Part shown: positions 1-8,611 of the stretch, one piece after another
Numbering within the stretch: the first letter of the stretch is position 1
How the letters are laid out: the number at the start of each line of letters is the position of its first letter
DNA from: Thermoprotei archaeon
Lineage (GTDB): Archaea > Thermoproteota > Thermoprotei > Thermofilales > B20-G17
Direction: 5' to 3'
Assembly (NCBI GenBank): GCA_003650675.1
Contig: QMRH01000002.1
Location: forward strand, 1 to 60,079
DNA length: 60,079 nt
The notes under the pieces: generated by a model
The model's input: only the letters and a program-made list of their open reading frames with translations
Told to the model about the DNA's origin: nothing
The model's database searches: none
Position numbers and translations under genes: made by a program

Positions 1-16
1 GAGAAGTGGTTGAAAA

Positions 17-415
17 ATGCCTGTAGCAGATACTGAACTACTCTTTGCTTTGAATCCTAGAGATAAGAGGCATAAAGGAGCCTTGAAAGCCTTATCCATA
101 AAAGGATTAAAGGTGCCGGACACAGCTATACTAGAATTTCAAATAGTATTAAAAGCTAGAGGTAGAAAGACTAGCGAAATCTCTTCTGCAATGCAAGCAC
201 TTAGACACATTTTCAGACAAAGAAAAATAAAAGAAGTTTCAACTATAAGCATAGATCTATTCATAAAACAATCTGAAATAGAAGAGAAATACGGTTTAAC
301 GTACTTCGATAGCCTAATTGCCGCCTCCGCCCTCATGGTAGATGGTATGGTAGTCTCAGATGACAAAGCCTTCGACAAGATACCGATGCTAAAAAGAATA
401 CCCTTAACCACTTAA
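17..415 (+). CDS. PIN-domain ribonuclease (VapC-type toxin)
   Basis: A 132-residue PIN domain, predicted to be a Mg-dependent RNA-cleaving toxin or RNA-processing nuclease. The acidic residues expected of the fold are present: D5 in the first strand, E40 in the first helix region, D98 in the FDSLIAASAL segment and D115/D116 before the last strand. The length is normal for VapC. A VapB-like antitoxin would be expected directly upstream but lies beyond the left edge of the window. The few bases there are open in more than one frame, so the partner cannot be identified. Family assignment is firm; the toxin role is inference. Confidence 0.8.
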   Translation: MPVADTELLFALNPRDKRHKGALKALSIKGLKVPDTAILEFQIVLKARGRKTSEISSAMQALRHIFRQRKIKEVSTISIDLFIKQSEIEEKYGLTYFDSLIAASALMVDGMVVSDDKAFDKIPMLKRIPLTT

Positions 416-500
416 CTTCAGCCAAGATCATAGCCTGTGAGCCGGGAAAACCAAGATATTCTAGGTGAAACTTATTTAACATAGGATCATATTTTGGGAG

Positions 501-2183
501 ATGACTATGATAGGCTCGATACTGGTTACTCTCTCATTAAGCCTCCTCTCTCTAAGGCTAATGGGCTTGAAAGGAGAGTACGATTGGGGAGAGCTAGTAG
601 TCTTGCTGGTGTTTCCAGCCCTGCCGTTCATGGGGCTACTGGGAACCCTATTTCTATTGTTTAAACCTCCACCCCAGTTCCCTCTAATCCTCGGATTACT
701 TTTACTACCCCTTGCCCTGAAATTTAGGCCCAAAATTAAACTAGAGAAAAATACCCTCTACCCCTTAATCTCAATAATCACAATACACTCGCTTCTCTGG
801 ATACTATACTTCTACAAATACCCCATCCTACACAGTTTCCTCATGAGCCACGACCCGATCTTCCATATGCTAAAAGTCAAACAACTCTCCGAGGGAACAT
901 TCCCGGCCGGAAGATACCCGCTAACACTCCACTTTACAGCCCTCTTCTACTCCATAGAATGGGACTACAATCCAGCCGCAGTAAGGTACTTTGTGGGGGC
1001 AATGGAGCTCCTAGCCCCTCTACTAACCTACTCTGTTGGAAAAAGACTCTTCTCCAAACAAACAATAGGGTACCTCGTTTCAACAATGTACTCTCTCGTG
1101 TATGTCCCGGCATCAGCCCACATATACTTCATGGGCACCTACCCCAACTTCTACGAAGAAATACAAGTACTATTCATACTGTTTATATCAACCCTATTAA
1201 CAAAAACGGACACAAATATCTTTAATTTAATTTTGATACCATTCTATTCAATATACGCCCTATCAGTACACTGGTTTTCTTCTTTGTTTTTTACAGCCCT
1301 TACAGTTTCCTGGCTCATAGAAGCCCTTTACAGGAGGTTTAAATTAGATATTGTTATGCTTAAGAAAGGGCTCCTTTTCGCGGCACCATCTTCCCTACTT
1401 GTATTATTTGTTAGGCCCAACTTTGTAGTAAGTGTTTTATCTGGTCATCTACGCTATTCAGAATCTCTAGATCCCCTTTTCCTATACTTAAAAAATAGAA
1501 TCCCTTACCTCGCATATCTCATTTCTGAAGCCACCTACGTACCCTCATTTCTTGCCCTCCTAGCGCTAGCATATGTATTTATAAGGTTGCTAACGAAAAG
1601 GGAAGAAAAGTGCCTTTTTCCGATACTACTTTGGGTTGTTCTCTGCGCACTGCCTCCTTTTTTCATGAAGACCCAACCCGGTAACACCCCAAGGTTTGTC
1701 GTGGAATCACTTATACCATTGTCTCTCCTTTTAGGGTACTTTCTCGGAAAAATTTACGATTTCATCGAAAAGAATTCCATTCAAAAGGAATGGAAAATAA
1801 TTGTTAAAACATTATTTTTGATTTTTATTTGTATTATAGTTACATTTTCTCCATTTAGACTACGTGTGTATGATATAGCGGATGGATTTGGAAGAGTACA
1901 TGACATTTATACATCAGTATATGACTCTATGCTATGGCTTAAAACAAAAGGCAATGCTACTGTAGTTTCGATAGTTTTACCTCACTACAGATATCTTCCA
2001 ATTTTCTCACGCTGTAAGTTGATTGGAGACTACTATGCTAACGCATCGCAGGCGATCACCCTTAATGCGGACTATATTGTAGTAGCAAAATATTATAGAT
2101 ACTATGATATGTATACAAATCATTCAAAGTTAATCCTAGTATATGAGAATAAATGGGTGGCTGTGTTTGAACGCCGTAAATAG
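501..2183 (+). CDS. Polytopic membrane protein, GT-C glycosyltransferase-like
   Basis: A 560-residue protein with about 12-13 hydrophobic segments and no soluble domain. An early exofacial loop holds the acidic motif SHDPIFHMLK (around residues 115-124). This resembles the first-loop acidic motif of GT-C enzymes, which use lipid-linked sugars at the outer face of the membrane. The position just upstream of a pilin gene would suit a pilin or S-layer glycosylation role, but that is inference. An A/T-rich TATA-like stretch (cttatttaa, near 471-479) precedes the start. Two ATG codons (501 and 507) are possible, with GGGAG just upstream. It could equally be another polytopic transferase or polysaccharide-export protein. 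Confidence 0.5.
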   Translation: MTMIGSILVTLSLSLLSLRLMGLKGEYDWGELVVLLVFPALPFMGLLGTLFLLFKPPPQFPLILGLLLLPLALKFRPKIKLEKNTLYPLISIITIHSLLWILYFYKYPILHSFLMSHDPIFHMLKVKQLSEGTFPAGRYPLTLHFTALFYSIEWDYNPAAVRYFVGAMELLAPLLTYSVGKRLFSKQTIGYLVSTMYSLVYVPASAHIYFMGTYPNFYEEIQVLFILFISTLLTKTDTNIFNLILIPFYSIYALSVHWFSSLFFTALTVSWLIEALYRRFKLDIVMLKKGLLFAAPSSLLVLFVRPNFVVSVLSGHLRYSESLDPLFLYLKNRIPYLAYLISEATYVPSFLALLALAYVFIRLLTKREEKCLFPILLWVVLCALPPFFMKTQPGNTPRFVVESLIPLSLLLGYFLGKIYDFIEKNSIQKEWKIIVKTLFLIFICIIVTFSPFRLRVYDIADGFGRVHDIYTSVYDSMLWLKTKGNATVVSIVLPHYRYLPIFSRCKLIGDYYANASQAITLNADYIVVAKYYRYYDMYTNHSKLILVYENKWVAVFERRK

Positions 2184-2255
2184 CTATTTAAATATTTTTA
2201 TGAAAATAAAAATAACATATATATCTAGGTAATACCATTACCATTCGGAGAAAAC

Positions 2256-2690
2256 ATGAATAAGAAAGCAGTTTCGCCGGTAATAGCTACACTATTGCTC
2301 GTCGTCATAGCAGTTGCTGCAGCAGTGATAACCTATGTATGGATAACAGGGTACCTTGGCACATTGCAACAACAGTCAGGTGCTCAACAGGTTCAAGAAA
2401 GATTAAAAATCGACGCCGTGGAAATAGCTTCTAGTGGTAAAGCACTAACAATATATGTTAGAAATATAGGCGATGTACAAATAAAAATAGCAGACGCTTA
2501 TCTGCTCGATGAAGGAGGTTCTTTAAAAGCAAATAAAACAATTAATACATCACTAGATCCAGGAAAAACTCTTACTGCACAGTTATCTTGGACCGATAGC
2601 AGCCTTACAAATGGAAAAACATATGTCGTAAAAGTAATAACCGAAAAGGGTACGGAAGCTACATATCAATTCATTTATAGAAAAAGCTAA
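2256..2690 (+). CDS. Type IV pilin (archaeal N-terminal pilin domain)
   Basis: A 144-residue major-pilin candidate. The N terminus MNKKAVSPVIATLLLVVIAV is a textbook archaeal class III signal peptide. A PibD/PilD-type peptidase would cut after KKA, leaving a hydrophobic helix of about 20 residues for filament packing. The remainder (about residues 35-144) is a beta-rich, serine/threonine-rich head domain with one N-glycosylation sequon cluster (NKT/NTS around 90-98). A good ribosome binding site, GGAGA at 2246-2250, sits five bases before the ATG. The promoter is probably the A/T tract near 2187-2200. It heads a pilus operon with the ATPase and platform genes that follow. Confidence 0.9.
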   Translation: MNKKAVSPVIATLLLVVIAVAAAVITYVWITGYLGTLQQQSGAQQVQERLKIDAVEIASSGKALTIYVRNIGDVQIKIADAYLLDEGGSLKANKTINTSLDPGKTLTAQLSWTDSSLTNGKTYVVKVITEKGTEATYQFIYRKS

Positions 2691-2696
2691 ACTAAG

Positions 2697-2741
2697 GTTT
2701 TTATTTTTAGGTTTATTTTTATTTTTGTTTGTTTTATTATA
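2697..2741 (+). terminator. T-rich tract after the pilin gene, probable partial terminator
   Basis: Between the pilin stop and the ATPase start the + strand is almost pure T with a few G and A (repeated runs of four to five T). Archaeal RNA polymerase terminates on such U-rich stretches without a hairpin. Its place after the first gene of the operon would let pilin transcripts outnumber the assembly-gene transcripts. The tract is seen directly; the attenuation role is inference. Confidence 0.45.
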
Positions 2742-2749
2742 GTAGTTAG

Positions 2750-4258
2750 GTGTGGTTTGGTTTGAGTGTAGTGGGGTTGGATAGGGAGCGGTATGTGTTG
2801 GTGGATTTTTATCCTGTTAAGCCGCCTTATGCTTATGCTGGAATATATATGGATAAGTTTGAGGGTAGATTGAAGTATATTGCCATTGAGCCCGTGTTGA
2901 GGGATGTTGATAGAAGGGTGTTGAAGATTGTGGAGAGGCTTCTCTTGGAGGACCGCTCTATAGATTTGAAGGTTTTGTTGGAGAAAAAGGATGTGGAGGA
3001 CTTTTTGAAGCGTCGGGTTGACTGGATTCTCAAGAAGCGTAGGATAAGGCTTGAGGATGAGGCTGTAGAGAAGATAAAGTACTATGTTTTGAGGGATCTG
3101 CTGGGGTATGGTAGGGTCGACGTTTTGATTAGGGATCCGGATATAGAGGATATATCCTGCGACGGTGTAGGTGTCCCCGTATACGTTTGGCATAGGAGAT
3201 ACGAGTCCCTTGCCACGAACATAGTGTTCGAGGACGTTGAGGAGCTTAACAGCTTCATAATAAAGTTGGCTTACAGGGCTGGTAAACAGATTTCCGTGGC
3301 CTCGCCTATAGTGGAGGGAAGTATACCTGAAGGCTACAGAATACACTTGACGTTGAAGGAGGTTTCCCGTAGGGGAGGAACCTTCACCATTAGAAAGTTC
3401 AGCGAAGTACCCTACACGGTGATCGATTTAATTGGCTTCGGCACCTTCAGCATCGAGCTGGCAGCCTACCTATGGTACCTGATCGACGCCAAGAAAAGCT
3501 TGATGATAGGTGGAGCCACGGCTGCGGGCAAGACTACGGCGTTAAACTCGCTGGCCGTGTTCATCAGGCCGGAGGCGAAGATAGTGACCATTGAGGAAAC
3601 CCCTGAGCTAAGGCTTCCCCACGAAAACTGGATCCCCTTGGTGGCGCGGCCGGGCAGGGGAGAGTGGATCGAGAACATAACGTTGTTCGATCTGCTTAAA
3701 TCCGCTCTCAGGATGAGGCCAGACTACATTATTGTTGGAGAGGTTAGAGGCGAAGAAGCCTATACACTGTTCCAGAGCATTGCCACTGGACACGCAGGGA
3801 TGTGTACGATACACGCCGAAAACGTGGATTATGCCATTAAAAGGCTTGAAACAGAGCCGATGAACATCCCTCGGCTATTAATACCTATGATGAACGTGTA
3901 TATTCAGATGGAGAGGGTGAAGATAGGGGAGAAGATAGCTAGACGGGCGATCGACACATATGAAATCGTTGGGTTGAACCCGGAAACAGAGGAAGTTATA
4001 TTAAACAGGGTTTTCCGCTGGAACCCTACAATAGATAAGATTGAACATGAGGGGGAAAGCGAGCTGTTAAAACAGATTGCTAGGACGAAGTTCCTCAGCA
4101 TGAAAGATATATACGCGGAAATAGAGAACAGGAGGAGGATCATCGAATACCTGTTAGAGAAGGGGATGAGCTCCTTCCACGAAGTCAGCCGGGTTATAAG
4201 AGACTACTATGGGAACCCCGATGAAGTCCTCTATAGGATTGAGGCAGGTGCCCTTTAA
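2750..4258 (+). CDS. Type IV pilus assembly ATPase (GspE/TadA/VirB11 superfamily)
   Basis: A 502-residue secretion ATPase that powers pilin polymerisation at the cytoplasmic face. The motifs are complete: Walker A GGATAAGKTT (254-263), Asp box TIEETPEL (280-287), Walker B DYIIVGEVRGEEA (325-337) and a His box GHAGMCTIHAEN (348-359). The N-terminal 240 residues carry the usual sensor domain with GYGRVDVLIRDPDIEDI. The start is taken as GTG 2750. No ATG lies nearby and AGGTG overlaps the start, so the first residues are uncertain. The stop overlaps the next ATG by one base, implying translational coupling to the platform protein. Confidence 0.93.
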   Translation: MWFGLSVVGLDRERYVLVDFYPVKPPYAYAGIYMDKFEGRLKYIAIEPVLRDVDRRVLKIVERLLLEDRSIDLKVLLEKKDVEDFLKRRVDWILKKRRIRLEDEAVEKIKYYVLRDLLGYGRVDVLIRDPDIEDISCDGVGVPVYVWHRRYESLATNIVFEDVEELNSFIIKLAYRAGKQISVASPIVEGSIPEGYRIHLTLKEVSRRGGTFTIRKFSEVPYTVIDLIGFGTFSIELAAYLWYLIDAKKSLMIGGATAAGKTTALNSLAVFIRPEAKIVTIEETPELRLPHENWIPLVARPGRGEWIENITLFDLLKSALRMRPDYIIVGEVRGEEAYTLFQSIATGHAGMCTIHAENVDYAIKRLETEPMNIPRLLIPMMNVYIQMERVKIGEKIARRAIDTYEIVGLNPETEEVILNRVFRWNPTIDKIEHEGESELLKQIARTKFLSMKDIYAEIENRRRIIEYLLEKGMSSFHEVSRVIRDYYGNPDEVLYRIEAGAL

Positions 4259-5106
4259 TGCACCCCCTTAAAAAACTTCTTTCAGGCGAGGAGTTTTACA
4301 GGGAGCTGAAGAAGATCTACGTTAAATCAGGCATTAAAATGTTCTTCGAAGACTACATGAAAATATTCAAGTTTTCCCCATTTATAGCCGCCTTCTCCAC
4401 GTTCACCCTGTTTACGATACTGCATTTTCTGTTTTTGAGATATAATATTGTTTTATCGTTGCTTCTGGCCACAATACCCGGCCTAATTGCGGGTCTCTTG
4501 ACGTTCCTCGTTATAACATATTATCCTCTACTCATGATGAAGAACAGGGCCTCTAGCATCGATGCAACATTGACCTACACGCTTGCCTTCATGGCAGCCC
4601 TTGCCGCCGGAGGTTTAAGTGTAATAGATATTTTTTCGGAGTTGCTTGAAGTAGAAGAAAACAGGGACATTAAGGAGGAGGCTGCAGCTTTTCTCAAGGA
4701 CACGACTCTAGGCGGCCTTGATGTGTCTACAGCTCTGGAAAGAGCGGCGAAGCGAAGCCCCTCCAGGATGCTTGAAAGGATCTTTGAGGGTATTAGACAA
4801 ACCATAATAACAAGCGGTAACTTAACGGGTTTCCTTGAATTTATTGTGGAGAGGCTCATAGACGAGAAGAGAAGGATGCTACTAGAACTTTCAAACGCCT
4901 TGGGATTATTGTCGGAGGCCTACATAACCTTAATGGTAGCTGGACCCGTCATATTTGCTATTATTCTAGGCTTAGCGTCGATGCTTGGTGGAGGAATAAT
5001 GGGATTAGACCCTATACTCCTCCTAATATTCTTCACATTCATCCTTCTTCCTTTATCTTCTCTAGGAATACTCGTTTTAATAGACTCCTGGCTGAGTAGG
5101 GTGTAG
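4258..5106 (+). CDS. Type IV pilus platform protein (T2SF domain, TadB/TadC/FlaJ-like)
   Basis: A 282-residue inner-membrane platform protein. There are two hydrophobic hairpins near residues 40-90 and 220-282. Between them is a cytoplasmic T2SF helical domain (about 95-210) with the typical small-residue helix MAALAAGGLSVIDIFSELLE and a phase such as GNLTGFLEFIVERLIDEKR. It anchors the pilus base and contacts the ATPase encoded just upstream, with which it shares one base (TAATG). Its size is half that of a tandem archaeal FlaJ, and the next gene supplies the second copy, as in Tad-type systems. Confidence 0.85.
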   Translation: MHPLKKLLSGEEFYRELKKIYVKSGIKMFFEDYMKIFKFSPFIAAFSTFTLFTILHFLFLRYNIVLSLLLATIPGLIAGLLTFLVITYYPLLMMKNRASSIDATLTYTLAFMAALAAGGLSVIDIFSELLEVEENRDIKEEAAAFLKDTTLGGLDVSTALERAAKRSPSRMLERIFEGIRQTIITSGNLTGFLEFIVERLIDEKRRMLLELSNALGLLSEAYITLMVAGPVIFAIILGLASMLGGGIMGLDPILLLIFFTFILLPLSSLGILVLIDSWLSRV

Positions 5107-5109
5107 AAT

Positions 5110-6021
5110 ATGCCTTACCTTCCGCTTACCAGAAAAACTAAGGCTGCTATCATACTGCTGTGCATGTCTTTGTCGCTAGCCAGGCTATTCGCCCTCCTAT
5201 TGTTCGAGAGAGAAGCCTTAAAGTTTCAGAATGTAGGGGGAACAGTCATCGCCCTACCCACTACACTGGAGTTTAATAAGGCGATCTTAGAAGCCTTAAT
5301 ATTGGGACTATTACCTTATACTATAATAGAGGTGATGAATAGAAGCTACATTAACTCCATAGAAGCACATATACCCGTGTTTATGAGAGAAATAGCTGAG
5401 GAAATTACGTCCGGACACCCGTTCATGCAAGCCCTAGAAATAGTGGCTTTACGTAGTGCGGGTCCCCTAGGCCATGAGATCAGAAAGGCGTTATATAGGG
5501 TTAGGCTTGGGGAGACCCTTGAAGAAGCATTCAGCTGGCTTCGATCGAGAATACCTTCAGTAAAGTTGAGTAGAGTGTTGATTATAATTGAAGTGGCTGG
5601 AAGAAGTGGAGGCAGGGTGGCAGAGGTTCTCAATACATCGGCTAAAATAGTTGCTCTAATAGAGTCCTTTGAGGAGGAGAGGAAGAGTAGGATAAAACCT
5701 TACGTTAGCACGGTTTACATAGCTTTATTCATGTTACTTGTCATATCCTTCATTTTAATCGAAATATTTTTCAGGCCATTTACCATGGTAACGGAAGGCC
5801 CGATATTCGTATCAGGCGTTAGTATAGCAGTATATGAATCAATATTCTTCTATATAGAGATCATAGAATCAATTTTCGGAGGCTTTGTGGCAGGTAAGAT
5901 AGCTGAGGGAAGTATAAAGGCAAGCTTTAAACACGTGTTGCTTTTACTCATAATGTCCTATGTGTCTACAGTTTACGTGTTTCCTCTCTTACGCCCCTTC
6001 CTTCACATCGGCTTCTCTTAG
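5110..6021 (+). CDS. Second type IV pilus platform protein (T2SF domain)
   Basis: A 303-residue membrane protein of the same family as its upstream neighbour, starting three bases after that gene's stop. Hydrophobic segments lie near 10-35, 55-80, 200-225 and 240-300. The T2SF cytoplasmic region (about 95-190) includes ITSGHPFMQALEIVALRS and VLIIIEVAGRSGGRVAEVL. It presumably forms a heteromeric pilus platform with the preceding protein. The last 33 bases overlap the end of the convergent TackOD1-like gene on the other strand, so the operon ends here. Confidence 0.82.
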   Translation: MPYLPLTRKTKAAIILLCMSLSLARLFALLLFEREALKFQNVGGTVIALPTTLEFNKAILEALILGLLPYTIIEVMNRSYINSIEAHIPVFMREIAEEITSGHPFMQALEIVALRSAGPLGHEIRKALYRVRLGETLEEAFSWLRSRIPSVKLSRVLIIIEVAGRSGGRVAEVLNTSAKIVALIESFEEERKSRIKPYVSTVYIALFMLLVISFILIEIFFRPFTMVTEGPIFVSGVSIAVYESIFFYIEIIESIFGGFVAGKIAEGSIKASFKHVLLLLIMSYVSTVYVFPLLRPFLHIGFS

Positions 6022-7023
6022 CTTCCTGTATTTCGAGAGAATAAGGGAAGCCGTTTCCCTTATCCTTCGGGAGAAATCCTCCAGGCTGCTGAAAACTATT
6101 ATATGCACGTTTCCGAAAGACTCGGTTTCAACAGAAGATATTTCCATAGGTGTTACTATCACAACCTCAGAGTCCGCGAGATCTATGCTAAGACCATATA
6201 TCCCCGCCATCTCGGCTTCAATTGCCTCATATTTACCTCCAAAACCCATGAACCTTATGCCTATAGTGATTTCATTCAGCGTGGCGGTATAGTCAAACTT
6301 ATGGGATATTCCACTTTGACCCCTTATACTTCCACCCTCAGCCACGTTGAAACCTTCTTTACTGAACTCGGTTACCACGATTTCCTTTGCTCTTCTAATA
6401 ATATATTCACCTACTTTATCTAGATTTACCTTGAACCTGTAGAACTTTTTCATAAGGGCGTCAAAGGGGCCGAAATCCTCTCCACATATAATACACTTAA
6501 ATTTGACCGAGAGGTTAGCGAAACGGCGTTTACATGAATGACAGTAGAATATCCTGCCTAGGATTGTGTAATCTTCCTCGCTTTCAAGCCTCCTTTTACA
6601 GTTGGGACAAACGAGTTCATCGTTTTTCTTGAAATCTACTAGAAGCCCCGTATACCCGCAAACAACATGGCTCATTACAAGTGTTGGCTCTATGTCTACT
6701 GAATTGCAGCTGGGGCAAGTGTACATGACTACTATGCTCGGGTTCTTACATTTAGGGCATACTACGATACGTCCTTCAGTCTCAACGGTGACGATACCCT
6801 CTTTTACTAAAGCATCAATTATGCTTTGTTCAGCTAAATAAACTCCGCTGTTCTTCAGGATTTTCTCCAGCTCCTTGTACCTTATGGTTATATAGCCTGC
6901 AAAACCAGCCTTTATTTCCTCAAGCCCCTCCTTAACCAGGCTGTCAACAACCCTATCTAGCTCACTCTTCTTCACAGCTAACTTGTATTTATCCTCGCTG
7001 GACATCGATGTTGCACCGACCAC
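5989..7023 (-). CDS. TackOD1-like zinc-ribbon protein with predicted nuclease-fold C-terminus
   Basis: A 344-residue protein in three parts. Residues 20-80 look like a winged-helix or helical module. Residues 89-180 hold six Cys/His pairs (C89/C92, C103/C106, H119/C122, C139/C142, C161/C164, C177/C180). The central part follows the HxxCxYxG plus CxxC plus Y plus CxxC spacing of the thaumarchaeal output domain TackOD1. Residues 205-320 carry a GxSGxxHxFD element (H241, D244) followed by two strands. This resembles Mrr/RecB-like PD-(D/E)XK folds, although the catalytic lysine is not obvious. GTG 7023 is the longest start and ATG 7005 is possible. The function is probably signal output or nucleic-acid binding; this is inference. 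Confidence 0.55.
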   Translation of the reverse strand: MVGATSMSSEDKYKLAVKKSELDRVVDSLVKEGLEEIKAGFAGYITIRYKELEKILKNSGVYLAEQSIIDALVKEGIVTVETEGRIVVCPKCKNPSIVVMYTCPSCNSVDIEPTLVMSHVVCGYTGLLVDFKKNDELVCPNCKRRLESEEDYTILGRIFYCHSCKRRFANLSVKFKCIICGEDFGPFDALMKKFYRFKVNLDKVGEYIIRRAKEIVVTEFSKEGFNVAEGGSIRGQSGISHKFDYTATLNEITIGIRFMGFGGKYEAIEAEMAGIYGLSIDLADSEVVIVTPMEISSVETESFGNVHIIVFSSLEDFSRRIRETASLILSKYRKLREADVKEGA

Positions 7024-7085
7024 TACCCAATGACAATAAATGTATTTATAATGTATTTATTTTCATAAAAACCTTAACGTATAAA

Positions 7086-7655
7086 ATGCTTAGCTCAGAA
7101 GAGAAAAACTTCCGTGACTATATTAGGGAGATAGAGGAGAAGAACCTAAGGTTGAAAGTCGAAGAACTATACAGTAGGCTTGAAGAAGACCCCTCATATA
7201 AAAACTTAAAGAAGTTAATGAACCTGCTTGAAGAGAACAGGGATCTACTGGGTGTAGCTCAATATTATGGTAAAATGCGGGCGACACTACTGGAACTATA
7301 TGTCTATCTGTTCTTCAAGAAACTTGTTGATGAAAAGTATATTGTCGCGTGGAGACCTAGGGTGAAGTTGAACCGTGAAGTATACTATAAACCTGATGTA
7401 GCCATCTTCGGCGAAAAGGGACTACAGGTTGTTGTAGAGTGTAAGGTTGAGCTTGATGCAAGTAGACTTAAAACCGCTCTCGGTGATAAAATGCTTCTCG
7501 ATGCTTCCCTAAAAAACGTAAAATACATTATAATATATTATAAGAGGGAGCTAAGCGACAGTTTATTTAATTTAGCCATAAAATGCGTTGATGGGATATT
7601 CTCGGTCGATGAACTTTCTAGGCTACGGGTTCTTTTGACTTCTCCTCGTCGGTGA
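7086..7655 (+). CDS. Predicted PD-(D/E)XK nuclease
   Basis: A 189-residue protein with a helical N-terminal half and a C-terminal nuclease core. In the core, D104 (YKPDVAIF), E118 and K120 (VVVECKVE) form the PD-(D/E)XK triad, with E70 in the preceding helix. The final region is a strand-rich close. A longer frame opens further upstream, but ATG 7086 is preferred. The 60 bases before it contain the promoter (TATA-like tttataat and tatttatttt between 7045 and 7070), and the gene diverges from the TackOD1-like gene there. Its last 38 bases overlap the convergent XPF-type nuclease gene. Likely role is DNA repair or a Holliday/flap-type activity; substrate unknown. Confidence 0.65.
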   Translation: MLSSEEKNFRDYIREIEEKNLRLKVEELYSRLEEDPSYKNLKKLMNLLEENRDLLGVAQYYGKMRATLLELYVYLFFKKLVDEKYIVAWRPRVKLNREVYYKPDVAIFGEKGLQVVVECKVELDASRLKTALGDKMLLDASLKNVKYIIIYYKRELSDSLFNLAIKCVDGIFSVDELSRLRVLLTSPRR

Positions 7656-8304
7656 ACGGTGTTAAAAGAACCTTCTCGATCCTCCTCTCCGTTTCCACAC
7701 CTATCCCCTTTATACGCCTCTTCCATGCACGGAAGTTGTTGAGAGCATTTAATGGTGTTTGAAAGGTCTTTAATATCGCCTCGGCTTTCTCGCGTCCTAT
7801 AGACGGAAGGCTGCTGATCATTAGAAGCTGAAACTCCCTTATACTTCTAGCTTTTTTAACGACCTTAACCTCGAAACCACCTCCCTCCTTCCTCTGTTCC
7901 TGACGAGCAGCAAAAAACAGGAAACGTGCTGTTTCATCTTTCCCCCTTGTGGGGACCACTGGAATCCCGCTTCTAGCAAGGGTTGCCAATGTACCTAAAA
8001 GAGCATTCGGATGTATCCTACGGAAGTTCATTGCCAGGTATAGGTCCCCTTCAAGAACAAGGATCGTCCTAGTATAAACTGTTTTAAGCGATAATACTTG
8101 CTCGAAGAGATCCCGTCGTGTAAGTGTTGATATAAAATCGTTTACTGTTTTCCTCTCTACCCCCAGCTCTTCAGAAAGTATGTAGTCGCCAGCGACAAGC
8201 GGTTTAACCTGCACTATCGCACCCATTTTTCTCAAACTTCTTATAATATCCTTAGCTACCGTTGCTTCGCGCGAATCAACTACAATCATCGGTCTAAACT
8301 TCAA
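7618..8304 (-). CDS. XPF/ERCC4-type structure-specific endonuclease (short archaeal form)
   Basis: A 228-residue nuclease that cuts 3' flaps and fork structures during repair. The ERCC4 core shows D10 (VVDSRE), D40 (AGDYI) and the signature V49-E-R-K-x3-D56. After about residue 150, a (HhH)2 DNA-binding domain includes SLPSIGREKAEAIL and IKGIGVETERRIEKVL. There is no N-terminal helicase, so it is the short, PCNA-dependent form known from crenarchaea and relatives rather than euryarchaeal Hef. No clear PIP box is visible in the last residues. It is translationally coupled (4-base overlap) to the zinc-finger gene upstream. Confidence 0.9.
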   Translation of the reverse strand: MKFRPMIVVDSREATVAKDIIRSLRKMGAIVQVKPLVAGDYILSEELGVERKTVNDFISTLTRRDLFEQVLSLKTVYTRTILVLEGDLYLAMNFRRIHPNALLGTLATLARSGIPVVPTRGKDETARFLFFAARQEQRKEGGGFEVKVVKKARSIREFQLLMISSLPSIGREKAEAILKTFQTPLNALNNFRAWKRRIKGIGVETERRIEKVLLTPFTDEEKSKEPVA

Positions 8305-8576
8305 TTCTCTCCCCTCTTTTCAGCGCATTCCAGACAAAGGTACCCGGCACCGACTTTAACAGAGCAGGCTTCACAAACGTGTCTGCCGCAGGAATTACAT
8401 ATAGCTATGGAAAGCCACGTTCCACAACGTTGGCATAAGGTCTCCAGACAAACGAGACAGATGTTTTTCTCGGAGTCGAATTCGTCTTCACATACCTTTC
8501 TGCCGCAGATCATGCAGACTCTAGGTTCCTCGACCTCACGGCCACATATCTCGCAGGATGTTTTTTCATGCTGCAT
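8301..8576 (-). CDS. Small multi-zinc-finger protein (B-box/AN1-like)
   Basis: A 91-residue protein made almost entirely of cysteine pairs: CEIC, CMIC, CLVC, CQRC, CNSC and CLEC, with intervening histidine and aspartate. This fits three to four cross-braced zinc sites like B-box or FYVE-like treble clefs. It is the first gene of a two-gene unit with the XPF nuclease, so it may be a DNA-binding or protein-interaction partner of that enzyme. Its start ATG lies about 42 bases from the centre of a palindromic TATA element. No specific family name is claimed. Confidence 0.7.
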   Translation of the reverse strand: MQHEKTSCEICGREVEEPRVCMICGRKVCEDEFDSEKNICLVCLETLCQRCGTWLSIAICNSCGRHVCEACSVKVGAGYLCLECAEKRGEN

Positions 8577-8611
8577 TAAGGGTTCCCTAGATGCAAAAAA
8601 TATATAATTCT

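Noticed and set aside
1-36. Possible antitoxin tail before the first PIN gene
   Set aside because: All three frames are open for a few codons only, so the true reading frame cannot be told from the bases available.
2687-3346. 219-residue open frame antisense to the pilus ATPase
   Set aside because: Its composition (proline, glutamine, leucine and histidine runs) mirrors the T/G-rich codons of the real ATPase gene, which has complete catalytic motifs.
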